From Chrysaora quinquecirrha (lineage: Eukaryota > Cnidaria > Scyphozoa > Semaeostomeae > Pelagiidae), in contig JACTAT010000021.1 in assembly GCA_014526335.1 (NCBI GenBank), positions 443,305-507,304 on the forward strand: 64,000 bases of DNA, written 5' to 3'. Under the pieces are notes generated by a model, which saw nothing but the letters and a program-made list of their open reading frames with translations, was not told where the DNA came from and made no database searches. This document shows, piece by piece, positions 46,451 through 58,356 of this stretch (positions within the stretch are counted from its first letter, which is position 1; each line of letters opens with the position of its first letter). Both the position numbers and the translations under genes were made by a program.

Positions 46451-47780
46451 CCCACAAAAATACAATACACCATGAAACATCATTGAATCAAATTAGATAT
46501 GTTGTACAGTATTGTGGATGATTGAAGATCATATCAAGAAGATCAGATTAATTTCAGTTAGACTACTTTACATTATACACATACAAATTTGAATACAATA
46601 AAATGCAATTTGTTCTGAGAATGTAACTTTGTAAACAAACATCATTATCGTAAGTTGTTTACAACTTATGATTAATGTCTATTTTTAAGGTCTCTCTGCC
46701 TCCTTGTTTAGCTTCCATATGCGACTACTGGTTTTTGCAGATAATGGATTTCATGATCATGATTGCTCAATAACAATTTTAAGTAACAACTATGGTTTGA
46801 AGAATCTCTTTTCTATGTCCCACAGGGTTGTTTGAATAGGCTACTTCTTTTGCCAGTCATTACTACCTGCAGGGAAAAAGAACCATGTTTAACTCTTCTG
46901 TACAATATTACAGGTGTAAATGAAAAGGACATGATTCAGTTCTACAAGTATGACTGAGCTTCTCCAATGGCAAATTGAGTTTTCTTTAGAATCCTTGGTG
47001 TTCCAAAGGTTTTTTTTAATAAGCATTCAAGCCACCATGTTTAATACCAAAAACCACACAGCTGAGTACCAAAATACTTTAAAGGAAAGGCTCCTTTCGT
47101 TCATTTTATTGCATGTTTCTGATGCATGTTTGCTATCTTTATCAAAGGCATAAGACTAAGATATGAGACTAACTATGATTTCTGGCATAACATTTTAGGC
47201 CTTTCCTATCTAATACAGAAATTCGTAGAATTTCCAGTGTTTGAGCAATTTAATTTCATTTCATGGTTAATGAAATCTTTAAATTTCTTAGTAATGAATT
47301 CAAAGCCGTAAAATATGATCGTTCAGAGGAAGAATGTTGCTTGTTGTCACTTCCATTCTCGACAAGTTTACTGAAAAGCTCACACACTGCGCGCCTTCAC
47401 TAAATCAGCGCTGCGTTAATGGCAAACCTGAAAAGTGGTGGTCATAAATGAAGCCAAAATGCCAACTTGGAGAGGGGCTCTTCGGGGATCGATGAGACTT
47501 TTAAATACCCAAAGAATTTTTCTTTCAAGTTAAGCATTCGATGTACAAAAAGCCCCTAAGGAATTTCTAAAACAACGCTACAAACTTGGGCCATTTTCTG
47601 CGAGATCTCATGGGCGCCATCTTCGCGAAACCTTGCTCCCAAAAGGAACGAAGAATCACTCACTGGCTGCCTTTTTGCTACCTATTTCCGAACAGTACGA
47701 TGAAATTCTGTCGTTAGTAACCACAAGTGGTGCAAAATAATAGTAAAATTGTAGAATAAATGAAGGAAAAGCAAAACTTA
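46451..47780. other. Mostly uncharacterised spacer
   Basis: AT-rich, with several short open frames that I do not support. It includes the candidate 3' exon of a very small minus-strand gene (46841-46866, listed separately). Confidence 0.35.
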
Positions 47781-47809
47781 CCGATGGTATTTTCGTGATC
47801 ACCGCCCAT
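46841..47809 (-). CDS. Candidate tiny gene: first exon 47809-47782, possible last exon 46866-46841
   Basis: The minus strand shows ATG GGC GGT GAT CAC..., 'MGGDHENTI', followed at once by a consensus donor (ATCG|gtaagttt). A phase-compatible exon with acceptor ccctgcag| at 46866 adds 'GSNDWQKK' and TAG. Joined directly they would give 17 residues, so a middle exon may be missed. The first exon and donor are the stronger part. It would be divergent from the two-pore-channel gene at 48480. 'MGGDHE' starts resemble small mitochondrial inner-membrane subunits, but that is only a hint. Confidence 0.3.
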
Positions 47810-48479
47810 CGTGGAGAAACTTTCACGCTTCAAAAATGCACTCACTGCGCATACCCACAACCGCTTCAGCAATACGCCTTGTGCGAGCCTTTCTTGGAAA
47901 CTGACATCCAGCCACGTGCCCATTCTCCTTTCTCCCATTCGTTCCTATACTTTTGTGCACGATACTTCTTATCGAGGTCTTTTGGCATTGTGAATTTTTC
48001 TTGTGCGTACTTGAGTTCTGATAGTACTGAACAAATTTGAGAGTGGATCGTGTCGTGAACACAACTTACACGATCTTAACTTAAAAACATCTATAGAAAT
48101 AGCTCCTCCCAAACGGGGAGAAAAATGCACAGTGGGAATCGACGTAGAACAAAGATTTTAACAGTTCTCTACAAGGTGTAAGCTTCTATTGTCTTTTATG
48201 CTCTTTTCGGAAACTACCCCAGAGGAAATCAATAAAAGCTAATTGATGATCAAAGACAGATTCGATTGTTTGGTGGTGAACAAATTAAAAATCCCTACAA
48301 TTTCCAGAAATCTACCTACTTTTCTTCATTTATCCCGTAGGTTTTCCCTACAACCTACAAATTCATAAAAATCCCTAAAGTAGGTGGAAATCCCTACGTG
48401 TGGCAAAACTGTGGCCGCCCCTATCGTGTTTGTTCCGCCTTGCATCTGTCCCTTGCTGTGACTTGTCACCACTCGAACA

Positions 48480-50998
48480 ATGGCTAGCAGTGTCGGAACA
48501 TTCTGCAGAGACCAGCCGCTGATACAATTTGACACAGAAGAAAACACTGGCACCAGCAAATGCGACAATCCAACGGAAAGCAGTGGCCTTAGGCCCAGTG
48601 GAGAGAAAGTCACAGATAATGAGGTTGTGGCGCAGGACGAAATGAGTGAAAGGCCTGCAGAAAACTACCTTCGATCCGCTGATGACATAAGTCTGGAAGC
48701 TGTTGTTGATTTTGAGTCAAGGCAAAGAGATAATAATGGGGATGAAATTGAAAAAATAAATGGCTTTCAAGAAAATGACTTTACTCCTTTGCCGAGTGAA
48801 ATCGATGAACGACCTGGCAGAAAAGGCACCTTGCCTGAAGATTTTGTAAGTATGAAATGAAACAAACCCCCTCTCATGGTGTATGTTGTCACTTCAGCCG
48901 CCAAAGCCCTGGCTTTCACCCTGGTTGAAATCTTTGTTCTGCACACCAAAGAGCTTTGATAAACAATAGTAAACAATACCCCTATTGTTTCAAAAACAAT
49001 AGACCCCTATTGTTTGAAAAACAATTGCCTTTGGTGTGCATTGCACAAAACTTCCCAGTCTTGGATATCATTGAAAGACAGATTCATTTAGGTCATCTTT
49101 CATCTTTGATGCAATATTAGAACTATAGGGAATCAAGTGAAAATTTTTTAGTTTTCTTTGATTTCCCACCCAGTTATTTGGGATTTGGCTAAATCATACC
49201 CATGTTCCGGTCGGTAGAGTGTGCACTGTTTCGACAAGATCTTGAGGGTGCCATTGCCAAGAAACAGCTGGTGCAGGGGCAAAAATATATTTAACAAAGG
49301 GTTTTTTACACTGAAACAATAGAACAATGGTGCGTTGGTGCACAGAATGAGTTGAGCAAAAATATCTTAGGTGCACCACTCACATACTCTGCAGACTGGC
49401 CCGTTCTCATACGCATATTATTTTGAGTAGCCCCTCGCACCCACTATCTCAGCAAAATTTCCCATACTTTTGAGACTGGCTAGCCCCTTACCTTACCCTT
49501 AGCCCCCTCCATCATAAACTAGCTGTGTCCTTATATCTTCACACCATTATTGATCTTTGATGATTTATGAAAATCATTGTTCTCTTTCAGAATTTGCTGC
49601 TTGCTAGTACTTATGTCAACGAAGCCTTCTATGGTCGAAATGGATTCTTTGTGCCAGAGGCAAAGGAACTAAAGTACATTGGCAGATTAAAACAGTACCA
49701 TCGTTGTATTATTCCTGCAAATTGCGTTTCAATCTCCTCTTAACATGGTTCTTGTCTTTTTATCTTTCAGCTATTACAAGTGGTATAATAATGGCTGGGT
49801 TCGTTTGGGTTTGTTCTTTCTTATTTGGACCAACATGTCATTGGTTCTGTTTGAGAAACCTGCAGTGACTGGATGGGAATTGCCATACTGGGTAAGCAAG
49901 ATTTTCAATTACCCTGACTTGCTCTGACTGACTTGACTTGACTCATTAAAATAAAAAAGTATCGTACAATCAAACTTTCGGACAAGATTTGTCTGAAAGT
50001 TTAACCTTTCCTAGATTGAAATTCTCCTGAAGACTTATCCAAAACTTTTTTTGAGAATCTTTGTTCATGGATATACTTTCTTTAGAAGTTTGTAACACCC
50101 TGTTTCTAATTATAGCTGGACGCAAACTTCCAAAATCTATGATAATACAGTGGAAAATATTGTTGTTTTACTTGAAAACAGAAGTTTCAGAAATGTTCTG
50201 AGAAAAGGGTCCGCAAGTTTTTTGTCCAGAGTTATTTGTCCGAAATGATTCCGTCCAAAATTTTTTGTCATTAATGTATATAAACTTGAATTGAACTGAT
50301 CTGATCTGATCTGATCTGATCTTGCCTGACCTGACCTGACCTGACCTGGTCTTACCTGACCTCATTTGACTAGAATGAATAGACTTGGTTTGGCTTGGTT
50401 TTTCTTAAATTGGATTGAATTGACCTGAGACCTGACCTGATCATACTTGTTCTGACCTGACCTGACCTAACTTGACTTGTCTTGAATTGAGCCAACCTGA
50501 CCCTACCCAACCTGACCCAACCTAATCTGACCTGATCCTACCAGACTTAACTTGACTAGAATGGCTAGACTTGGTTTGGCTTCATTTGTCTATAATTGGA
50601 TAGAATTGACCTAACATGACCTGACATGACCTGACCTGAACAGGCTTGTCCTGACCTAACCTTGCCTGACTTGGCTTTACCAGACTCAATTTTGCTTGGC
50701 TTGGTCTTGAATTTAGATTAAATGAAAGGAACTTAATTGAATTGATTTGATTTGGGCTGACCTGGTCTGACTTGCCCTGACTTGCCCTTACATGACCTAA
50801 CCTGACCTGACTTGTACTCTTGAATTACTAAGTAACATGATGTGATTTCATAATGTCGGTCCTTTTTAGGCAACAATGTTGATTGAGATGGTATGCCTTT
50901 GTGGATATTTTGCAAGACTTATTCATGGTTGGTCGTTCATGCCAAAATGGAGGCATTGGCAAGATAGAAAAATTCTAATAGTTCTTACATGCTTATTG
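48480..50998 (+). CDS. Two-pore channel (TPC/TPCN family), N-terminal part
   Basis: Four exons: 48480-48845 (ATG), 49591-49673, 49771-49891 and 50870-50998, all phase-consistent, giving 233 aa. Residues 1-122 are a long, acidic cytosolic N-terminus. Next comes the conserved pre-S1 segment ('LLLASTYVNEAFYGRNGFF'), S1 ('LGLFFLIWTNMSLVLF') followed by 'EKPAVTGWELPYW', S2 ('ATMLIEMVCLCGYFARLIHG') and the start of S3 ('RKILIVLTCLL'). The 'E-x-P' after S1 and the 'IE-CL' pattern in S2 fit endolysosomal TPC channels, two 6-TM repeats giving NAADP/PI(3,5)P2-regulated Na+/Ca2+ flux. TPC1 versus TPC2/3 cannot be decided. More than 500 residues of the channel are missing: the next sequence is gap 2, then another gene. 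Confidence 0.8.
50285..50815. repeat. CCTGA pentanucleotide array in a two-pore-channel intron
   Basis: (GATCT)n at 50298-50322, then degenerate (CCTGA)n with CTTGA, TTGGC and CAACC variants to about 50815. This is the reverse complement of the MRPL4-intron motif. Confidence 0.9.
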
Positions 50999-51054
50999 GT
51001 AAGAATTAAAATATTATATTGGTTGCTATGTTTGCTTAAATTGAACATCATGGG

Positions 51055-51260
51055 TTGCAAATTAGTTTTCACTGCAATCAAACATTGTTTATCAAACATT
51101 TGAGATTGCAAAATGTTTTACTGTTTGGTCACGTCCAAAGCATTGCTTGTCAGACAAACGTTGTGCAGCAAACTAAGTTTATTTTGTTTGCCAAACAATC
51201 TTTTTTGTTGTGGCCAAAAGTTTAAACATTGCTTCACAAGCGAATTGTTTGGCAAACAAA
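51055..51260. mobile_element. Palindromic 'TTGGCCAGGGCC' family copy
   Basis: 'caatcaaacattgtttatca' with the inverse 'acaagcgaattgtttggcaa'. It lies between the last visible channel exon and gap 2. Confidence 0.55.
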
Positions 51261-51299
51261 CTAAAGATAGTTTAAAGTTATCCAGTATATCGTACTAAC

Positions 51300-51566
51300 G
51301 AAATGGCGTCCCGTTTTCATTTCATGGTCTAGTCTGATACACTAGCGTGTCCATTTCATATCACATTCATTTGAGGCTGCATTCATTAGCAGCTGCCACA
51401 AAATTCTTCATATTATTCGGTCCATATCATATTAACCATCATGTTGATTTCATGTAGTATGCATTGGCATCTTCAACATGCAGTATTTTTTGGCGTTTGC
51501 ACCTGCATTTCGTTTTGTTTTTATCTTAGCTCTGTGGCATCATGATCTAATCCATTTGACTTGTTG
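51300..51566. other. Sequence before gap 2, weak minisatellite resemblance and an open frame
   Basis: 51300-51480 has 'cattcattagcag', 'catttcata' and 'ttggcatcttc', loosely the reverse of the 17855 minisatellite. An ATG at 51478 opens a hydrophobic frame ('MQYFLAFAPAFRFVFILALW') that runs into the N gap. It could be a signal peptide for the downstream monooxygenase, or chance. Not callable. Confidence 0.3.
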
Positions 51567-52066
51567 NNNNNNNNNNNNNNNNNNNNNNNNNNNNNNNNNN
51601 NNNNNNNNNNNNNNNNNNNNNNNNNNNNNNNNNNNNNNNNNNNNNNNNNNNNNNNNNNNNNNNNNNNNNNNNNNNNNNNNNNNNNNNNNNNNNNNNNNNN
51701 NNNNNNNNNNNNNNNNNNNNNNNNNNNNNNNNNNNNNNNNNNNNNNNNNNNNNNNNNNNNNNNNNNNNNNNNNNNNNNNNNNNNNNNNNNNNNNNNNNNN
51801 NNNNNNNNNNNNNNNNNNNNNNNNNNNNNNNNNNNNNNNNNNNNNNNNNNNNNNNNNNNNNNNNNNNNNNNNNNNNNNNNNNNNNNNNNNNNNNNNNNNN
51901 NNNNNNNNNNNNNNNNNNNNNNNNNNNNNNNNNNNNNNNNNNNNNNNNNNNNNNNNNNNNNNNNNNNNNNNNNNNNNNNNNNNNNNNNNNNNNNNNNNNN
52001 NNNNNNNNNNNNNNNNNNNNNNNNNNNNNNNNNNNNNNNNNNNNNNNNNNNNNNNNNNNNNNNNNN
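51567..52066. other. Assembly gap 2 (500 N)
   Basis: Exactly 500 N, a placeholder. The rest of the two-pore channel and the N-terminal half of the monooxygenase gene are unaccounted for here. Confidence 0.99.
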
Positions 52067-52130
52067 AAAACATTTTTGCTTGACGCAAGCAAACAATTTT
52101 TGACCAGCAATGTTTTTGGAGAGGATGAAA

Positions 52131-52315
52131 AAGAGGGTTCTTTGGTACCAAGTTCCACCCAGATCGCAAGTGGTAATACCAATTTTTATCGACGTCAAAA
52201 CCTGTGCCCAATGAAACTGCATTGAAATTGCATTGATAGAGGTACCAGGTTTGCACCTTTTTTCAGAACTTTGTACCAGGTACCCCCTCCCCCCTCTGGT
52301 ACCATGGTACCACTA
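52131..52315. repeat. GGTACC-rich inverted repeat, copy 1
   Basis: 'ttggtaccaagttccaccca' at the left and 'tctggtaccatggtaccact' at the right. The same pieces in inverse order are at 59305-59572. Fragments of the 'TTGGCCAGGGCC' family flank it (52067-52115, 52330-52425). Confidence 0.55.
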
Positions 52316-52548
52316 CCCTGTCATCCCTCTCTTTTGGACGTGGCCAAACGGTAGAAAATTTTGCTTGACAAGCAAATTTCAAATGCTTGACAAACAATGT
52401 TTGATGGTTTGGCCAGGGCCCAAGTACGCCCAGAGATGTTTCGCTGTTTCTCGCAATTTTGAAATTTTGCACAACTCAAAAACTTAGCTACGCTTTTTCG
52501 TCTGGCAAGCGCCTTAAATTAATTTTACTTCAACTCAATTTATTCTAG

Positions 52549-55500
52549 TTTGCTCCAGTAATTCAAAAGAGATTGGAAGGCTTGGTCCATCATATGTTAC
52601 TTTATGGTTGTAACAATAACTTCGATCCTAAACATTTGAACGTGACAGGAAGATGCTATCAACGAAGTATGCCAAAGTCGATTCGAGACTGCGTAGGGAG
52701 CAGTGCTATTTTTGGATGGGCCGTTGGTGGTGTGGTAGGCATAGTTTATTAACCTACGGTAAAATCCCGCACATAAGAACCATCAGTTGTTAAGAAACTA
52801 CAGCCTGAAATTATATATTTTCTACCCCATAACCAAGAATGACTTTAGCCTGATACCTAAAGGAGTTGTTCATATACTTTTACCAACTTTACTAACCTAC
52901 TGCGCTCCCAACAATAAACAACAGTTTCACACAGGTGCAAGATGTCCTACGATGTTGCACCTTAACGAAGAAGAAGAAGGTTCCTAATTATGGGGACTCG
53001 GACCATCCTCCAGTTTCTGGGGTTAAAAATCAACTTTACTAGTTTCAAGCACTTTCATGGGTGGTCAAGCTTTTCAGTCAGTTCTCGTTAGCCAGCTGAA
53101 GTTAAGCTTGGTCTTGTGAGGTCAGCATCTGGATGGGTGACTTTCCAGATGGAAGACTAAACAACTCACTCTGCCGTCAATTGGAAGGGACGTGAAACTA
53201 GGGGTCCCATGCCTGGATGCGGCATGCATAGTAGGCTTATATTAGCTGAAAAGGCTAGAAATAACAGCATACTTAAAATAAAAAAACAACAACAAATCAT
53301 GGACCCCAAAAGCATTGCATTCAGCACATCGAGAAGCAGGGGGCTTGGAAAAGCTGCTAAACCTTGAACCATGATGCTTTATTTCCCTTGTAATTGCTTT
53401 AGACTCCTGCACCCTCTTTAAAAAACCTTAGAGAGAGCCCAAAACGGAATTTTTTCATGCTTCTTGTCTCATGAAAAGCTCGAAGATCAACACCAGGGAT
53501 CTATTTCTGCAAAAGTGTATATTATTTCAATGTGGGGAAGCTTGTCCGTCCATAAGGCTTGTCCGTGTCCGTCCCACGGGGTAAGGTATTTTCCTGCGTA
53601 TGATATAAACAATAGTTTTCCTAAAGAATATTTCGATTTTTTTTCGTCAGAGTTTCAAGTTTCCGGACAATGTTGGCTTTCCTATCGGAGGAATGAATGA
53701 TTACAAATATGTTCTTTTGGAAACTCACTTCGACAACCCAACAAAACGATCAGGTTTGTAGCGACATCATAACTGAACATCCTCGACATTACTAGATTAA
53801 CAATAAACAATTCTCGACACCATAATTTCGTTTTTATTATCCATCTTCTTTATTAGACTTCGTGGACACATCTGGTCTGAGGCTCTACTACACCGAACCA
53901 AGGAAATACGAAGCTGCCACCTTAACAGCTGGGGCAGTTGTTTATCAAAATATGCTGATACCACCGAAGCAGGCAAACTGGATTACCACAGGAGTGTGTA
54001 CTAGTGCCTGCTCAGAAGTAAGTATTTTTTCTGCCTGCTAAAATACCTAAAATAGGGCTTCTTAAATGTCTTTACACGCTGTAAACAAGAAAGTTCCAAA
54101 TGACCTCTTGTGCTTAGACTTTTCTACGCATGACATACATGGACGTACGGGAAAGAGGGTCTGTCTGGGTCTTAAAAACCCTCTCTGATAAATAACCCCC
54201 AACACACACAAAATCAGTGGCGGAAATGCAACATTACGACTGGTGGGGCCGACATGCCTAAATTTCCGACAATCACAGAAAAATGTTCTGCTTTGTGCCA
54301 TTTTCAAAAGAAAATCGCAATATTTCCGACAAAATGGGAAGAAATGGGGGGGGGCGAGCACAAAATGATGATGATGATCATCATCATCGAATAGTTATCG
54401 CACCTTTGGTATACAAATTTCTACCTTATAAGAAACTACACTTATCTTCAAAAAGCAAAACACTTGTATATATCAACTTATTTTAATTTTAGAAAATAAG
54501 AGGGCACATGGCACATCAAGGTGACACAATAAACATCTTTTCAAGTTTCCCGCATGCGCACACCGCTGGAAAAGCGATTCGTACGATTCTTGTCAGAAAT
54601 GGAGAAGCGGTTGATGAAATCGTTAGAGATGATAATTATGATTTCAATTTTCAGGTAAGTATATGACACACCACCCGGTACAAAAGCTATATATTAGGGG
54701 AATTTTACTAAATAACTTCGACTTTAGACGGGGGTTACTACATGTAGCTCTCGTGTACGTTTGCCAAATCAGTACAACCTTAAGAAGTCATCGTAGCACA
54801 AGGAACTCATTAGCAACATAGGCTAAAATTTGTCATTTATAATTTTGAAGGCAAAGAAACCGTCTTCAGACGTGGAAGGCCTTTTCAAATAGAAAGCTTG
54901 ACCCGAACACCCTTGCTTAGATACTTGCCCCTCTGGCCCTCGGGATGCCCTGGATCTCTCATAAGAGCTGCAAAGACCAGAGCTGAACGCTAATTTCTTA
55001 GGCTTAACATTAACAGGCAATGTTTGTCCGTTTGCCCACGTCACAAAACATTGCTTGCAAGCAAAACAAAGCTAACTTTGTTGTGCAATCTTTAACAAAT
55101 TCAAAAACATATTTTGCTTCACGCAAGCAAAAATTGCTTGACAAGCAATGTTTCTGACGTGGTCTTCAGGTAAAACATTTTTCTTGACAAGCAAATTTCG
55201 AATGTTTGAAAAAAATGTTTGATCGTTTGGGCACATCACAAAACGTACCTTGAAAAGCAAAACTAAGTTAACATTGTTGTGCAATCTTTAACAAATTCAA
55301 AAACATGTTTTGCTTCACGCAAGCAAAAATTGCTTGACAAGCAATGTTTTGCGACGTGGTCTTCAGGTAAAACATTTTTCTTGACAAGCAAATTTCGAAT
55401 GTTTGAAAAAAAATGTTTGATTGTTTGGCCAGGGTCTTGAAGCAAGATATTTTATTAAACTAAAAGAATTTCACATCCTTAACCGCTCTAATGTTTCTTT

Positions 55501-58356
55501 TTTTTTACTATCTGTAGCAAACCTACACGCTGGACAAAGTCATCAAGTTCAAAGCTGTGAGTATGACGGTTATGAATCCTTGCAAAAAACAAGATTTTCA
55601 TTTGCTATCAGTCTAGGCCAAAATAACTGCTCCTTCCATAATCACCCTTCACAAGGAACATCCCACACACTTCTCAGAGGAAAGCCTGTGCTCGCTATTG
55701 AATTGAATTGCTGGACGCTAAAACTACTGAAGCAACTGAAGCGAGCAACAACATTTCGGTTCAAGCTGAGAGCAAGTTTGGGACTTGGAGAGCAACTCTT
55801 AAGCCTGCACGCCACTTCGCATCACCATCCGATATGATTGATAACGAGATTGTTTTTGCTCACAGGGAGACGAGCTGTTCACCTACTGCACGTATGACAC
55901 TTCGAAGAGAAAGTACGCAACTGTGGTATGTACATGAAGTACTATATATCTTTATCCTTCTCATCGAATACGAGAAATCATCCCAACAGCAACAAAAACC
56001 TTTGTAAGGTCCTGGCTAAACAATCAAACATTGTTTGTCAGAAATCATTTGAGGTTTGCAGTAACAAAGAAGAACGCATGTGCCCTTGAGATGACCCCAT
56101 TTAGGTTTGCTTTACAAACAATGTTTGACCGCTGCTTGAAGAATGAGCTAATTTTGCCGACGATTTGAAATGGCGACAGAACATGATAAAAACTGTCGCC
56201 GCGACCGTAAAGACTAATAGTCGCACTAATGTAGCCAGCCAGGGATAGATTTTCAAACAAAATGTTCTGCGACGTGAGGAAGCACGTTCACAAAACATTG
56301 ATTCGGTTTGACTTTTTGCGACTAGTTTTGGCTTGTCGCCAATGTTTCAGCGTGTTGCGTGTAACCGGAATTTGCATTGGCGACGCAACGCATTGTTTTA
56401 TTTCGAGCGTTTTCCTTTCCTTGTTTTTTTTCGCGCGTTGGTCGCAGCTTGTTGCCATCTCAGGATTTCTCAGAACAGGACGGGTGTGTCTCGTCGCCAG
56501 AAAAGTGAAAAATCGCAAATGTAGCCACTTCTGTGAAGTAGTAGAAACTTCGATGAAATAAGGGTATAATTTTGTTTGTTTAAATTTTGCAAGAGCTACA
56601 CGAGACTATGATTTGTTTCCTTTCTCGTTTCTACAGGGGGGACTGGGCACTAATGACGAAATGTGCCTAAATTTCTTGATGTATTACCCTCGCGTCAACT
56701 TGACAGATTGTAAAAGCATGGAGCATTTGACATACGACTACTTCACAAAATTTTATGCAAAACCAAAATGGACACCACGGTGAGACTGGCAATTCTTTTA
56801 ATAATGTATTCTTTTCTCTGGGGTTCTCATTAACTTTAATAACAGGGGTCCGTGCCAATTCTTGGAGACAAATCATGCACCCTAATTATGAATTTTACGT
56901 ACTCGTCTCAGTTTCCGTCTAGTTTGGTGACTCACTGACAGCACGAAAAAGAGATACGACTCGAGCTGAGGTTAAAAATTGACTAATAAGAAAATAAGGA
57001 GTTACAATACATATGCAAGTGCAAACGAAGCAGAAAGGTGGTGTGGCCGAGTAATCATGATCGTAAGGTCGTGGGTTCGAATCTTGTCCAGACCACTTTC
57101 CACAAGCCTACAGTCAACCCCGCTATCCACCTTTCCGAGGTCTGTAAATGAGTACCCAGTGTATTCGTTCTAGAATATCAGTCTGGGGGCACAAGCCATA
57201 GGTCCACATCAGCTATACAGCTGCCAGAACCCCCAAACCTGCTTTAACAAATAAATATTGCTTGCTTGCTAAAGATTATATGCGTAATTAGAGTGGATGA
57301 TTAGTTCTACTACAATTGAATGGGGGGGGCAGAGACATAGACCCCCAATATGACTGAGTATTTGTCTCAACATATTTTGTCCACGATTGCAGATCTTAAA
57401 TTAAAACGTAAAAACTCTTTTGATTCGGTGCTTATTCCTTTAACAGTTACAACAAATCGCTACCATCAACATGGCCGAGAAATGATTGGAATGGCACAGA
57501 ATGGAACTCAACAATGGTCAATCAACTAAAACAAGTTCTCAATTATAGTGGGCCATATGCAATATATGAGCAATGTTTGGGAATTGGTGGATATGAATAT
57601 GTAAGTGCTTGATTATGCATCATTGATTAGTGATTCAATTGTCATTATGATCATCATCATCATCATTATCATCATCATCAACTATCAACATCACCATCAT
57701 CGTAAACATGATCATGATCATGATCATGATCGTAATCACCAACATCGTCATCACCATCATCATCAATACCATCATCACCACCACCATCATCATCATCATC
57801 ATCAACATCATCATCATCATCACCGTCGTCATCATGATCATCATCATTATAATCATCATTGTAATCATGATCATGATCATCAGGATCACCAACATTATCA
57901 TCATCAACATCATCATTATCATCATCATAATCATTATTATCATGATCATGATCATCATCATCATCATCGTCGTCATCATCATAATCATTTTTATCATCAT
58001 TGTCATCATGATCTTCATCATTATTGTCATCACCATCATAATCATGATCATGATCATCAGGATCACCATCATCATCATCATCATCATAATCATCTTCATC
58101 ATCATCATCATCATCATTATAATCATGATCATAACAATCATCATGATCACAAGGATCACCAAGATCATCATCTATCATTTTTTTCTAGAAACTTCCAGCA
58201 ATCCAAAGTAGACCAATGGTAACGAAAGCATTACCACCACCTCCAGATGAATGCGTCGGAAAGAAGCCTGTTGGCAGTGCTCAAGCTGTTCATCCCAGCA
58301 TTTCCTTTATCTTCCTCATTTTTGCTACCATGTTCATGCTTAATTATTTTACATAA
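52549..58356 (+). CDS. Copper type II, ascorbate-dependent monooxygenase (DBH/MOXD1-like), C-terminal part
   Basis: Nine exons: 52549-52734, 53651-53753, 53857-54017, 54493-54654, 55518-55556, 55866-55925, 56637-56779, 57447-57600 and 58189-58356 (TAA). All are in phase, giving about 391 aa. All later copper ligands of the family are visible: the CuA/CuH pair in 'LVHHMLLYGC' and the third His in 'LLETHFDN', then the CuB/CuM His-x-His in 'FPHAHTAG' and the Met in 'GGLGTNDEMCLN'. 'TSGLRLYYT' and 'IPPKQANWITTGVCTSAC' are also typical of DBH/MOXD1. The N-terminal DOMON domain, signal peptide and first copper-domain part are missing, presumably in or before gap 2. The protein ends in a hydrophobic segment ('SISFIFLIFATMFMLNYF'), a membrane anchor or GPI signal. 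Family knowledge: such enzymes hydroxylate a substrate in the secretory pathway using O2, copper and ascorbate. The substrate here is unknown. Confidence 0.9.
53050..53295 (+). mobile_element. 5S rRNA-derived SINE, copy 3 (best preserved)
   Basis: AAGTTAAGC at 53099-53107, GAGGTCAGCAT after it, and CTGGATGGGTGAC at 53129-53141 follow 5S rRNA box A, intermediate element and box C. 'cagttctcgttagccagctg' upstream parallels the 5S 'GATCTCG..GATC' segment. The body ('ggcatgcatagtaggcttat') is shared with copies 1 and 2 and ends in 'aaaaaaacaacaacaaa'. In a monooxygenase intron. Confidence 0.8.
55000..55437. mobile_element. 'TTGGCCAGGGCC' family copy with internal 197-bp tandem duplication
   Basis: 'ttgtgcaatctttaacaaat' occurs at 55081 and 55278, and about 160 following bases are nearly identical. 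Left 'tgtttgtccgtttgcccacg', right 'tttgattgtttggccagggt'. In a monooxygenase intron, ending about 80 bp before the 55518 exon. Confidence 0.75.
56012..56300. mobile_element. 'TTGGCCAGGGCC' family copy, diverged
   Basis: Starts 'ggtcctggctaaacaatcaa' and contains 'acaaacaatgtttgaccgct'. The right limit is uncertain. In a monooxygenase intron. Confidence 0.5.
57036..57270 (+). mobile_element. tRNA-derived SINE with GCTT tail, copy 2
   Basis: Head 'ggtggtgtggccgagtaatc', box B 'gtgggttcgaatc' at 57070, tail 'aataaatattgcttgcttgct'. Plus strand, in a monooxygenase intron. Confidence 0.8.
57632..58178. repeat. ATC trinucleotide array filling the last monooxygenase intron
   Basis: About 545 bp of interrupted (ATC)n with many ATGATCATGATC palindromic segments, covering nearly the whole 588-bp intron. 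Confidence 0.95.

Noticed and set aside
53079..53152. Functional 5S rRNA gene
   Set aside because: Only the promoter-like region resembles 5S. The full 120-nt fold is missing and the body is shared by dispersed copies with an A-rich tail.
55421..56007. Plus-strand open frames near 55421-56007
   Set aside because: They are other-frame readings of monooxygenase exons and introns. The true exons are 55518-55556 and 55866-55925.
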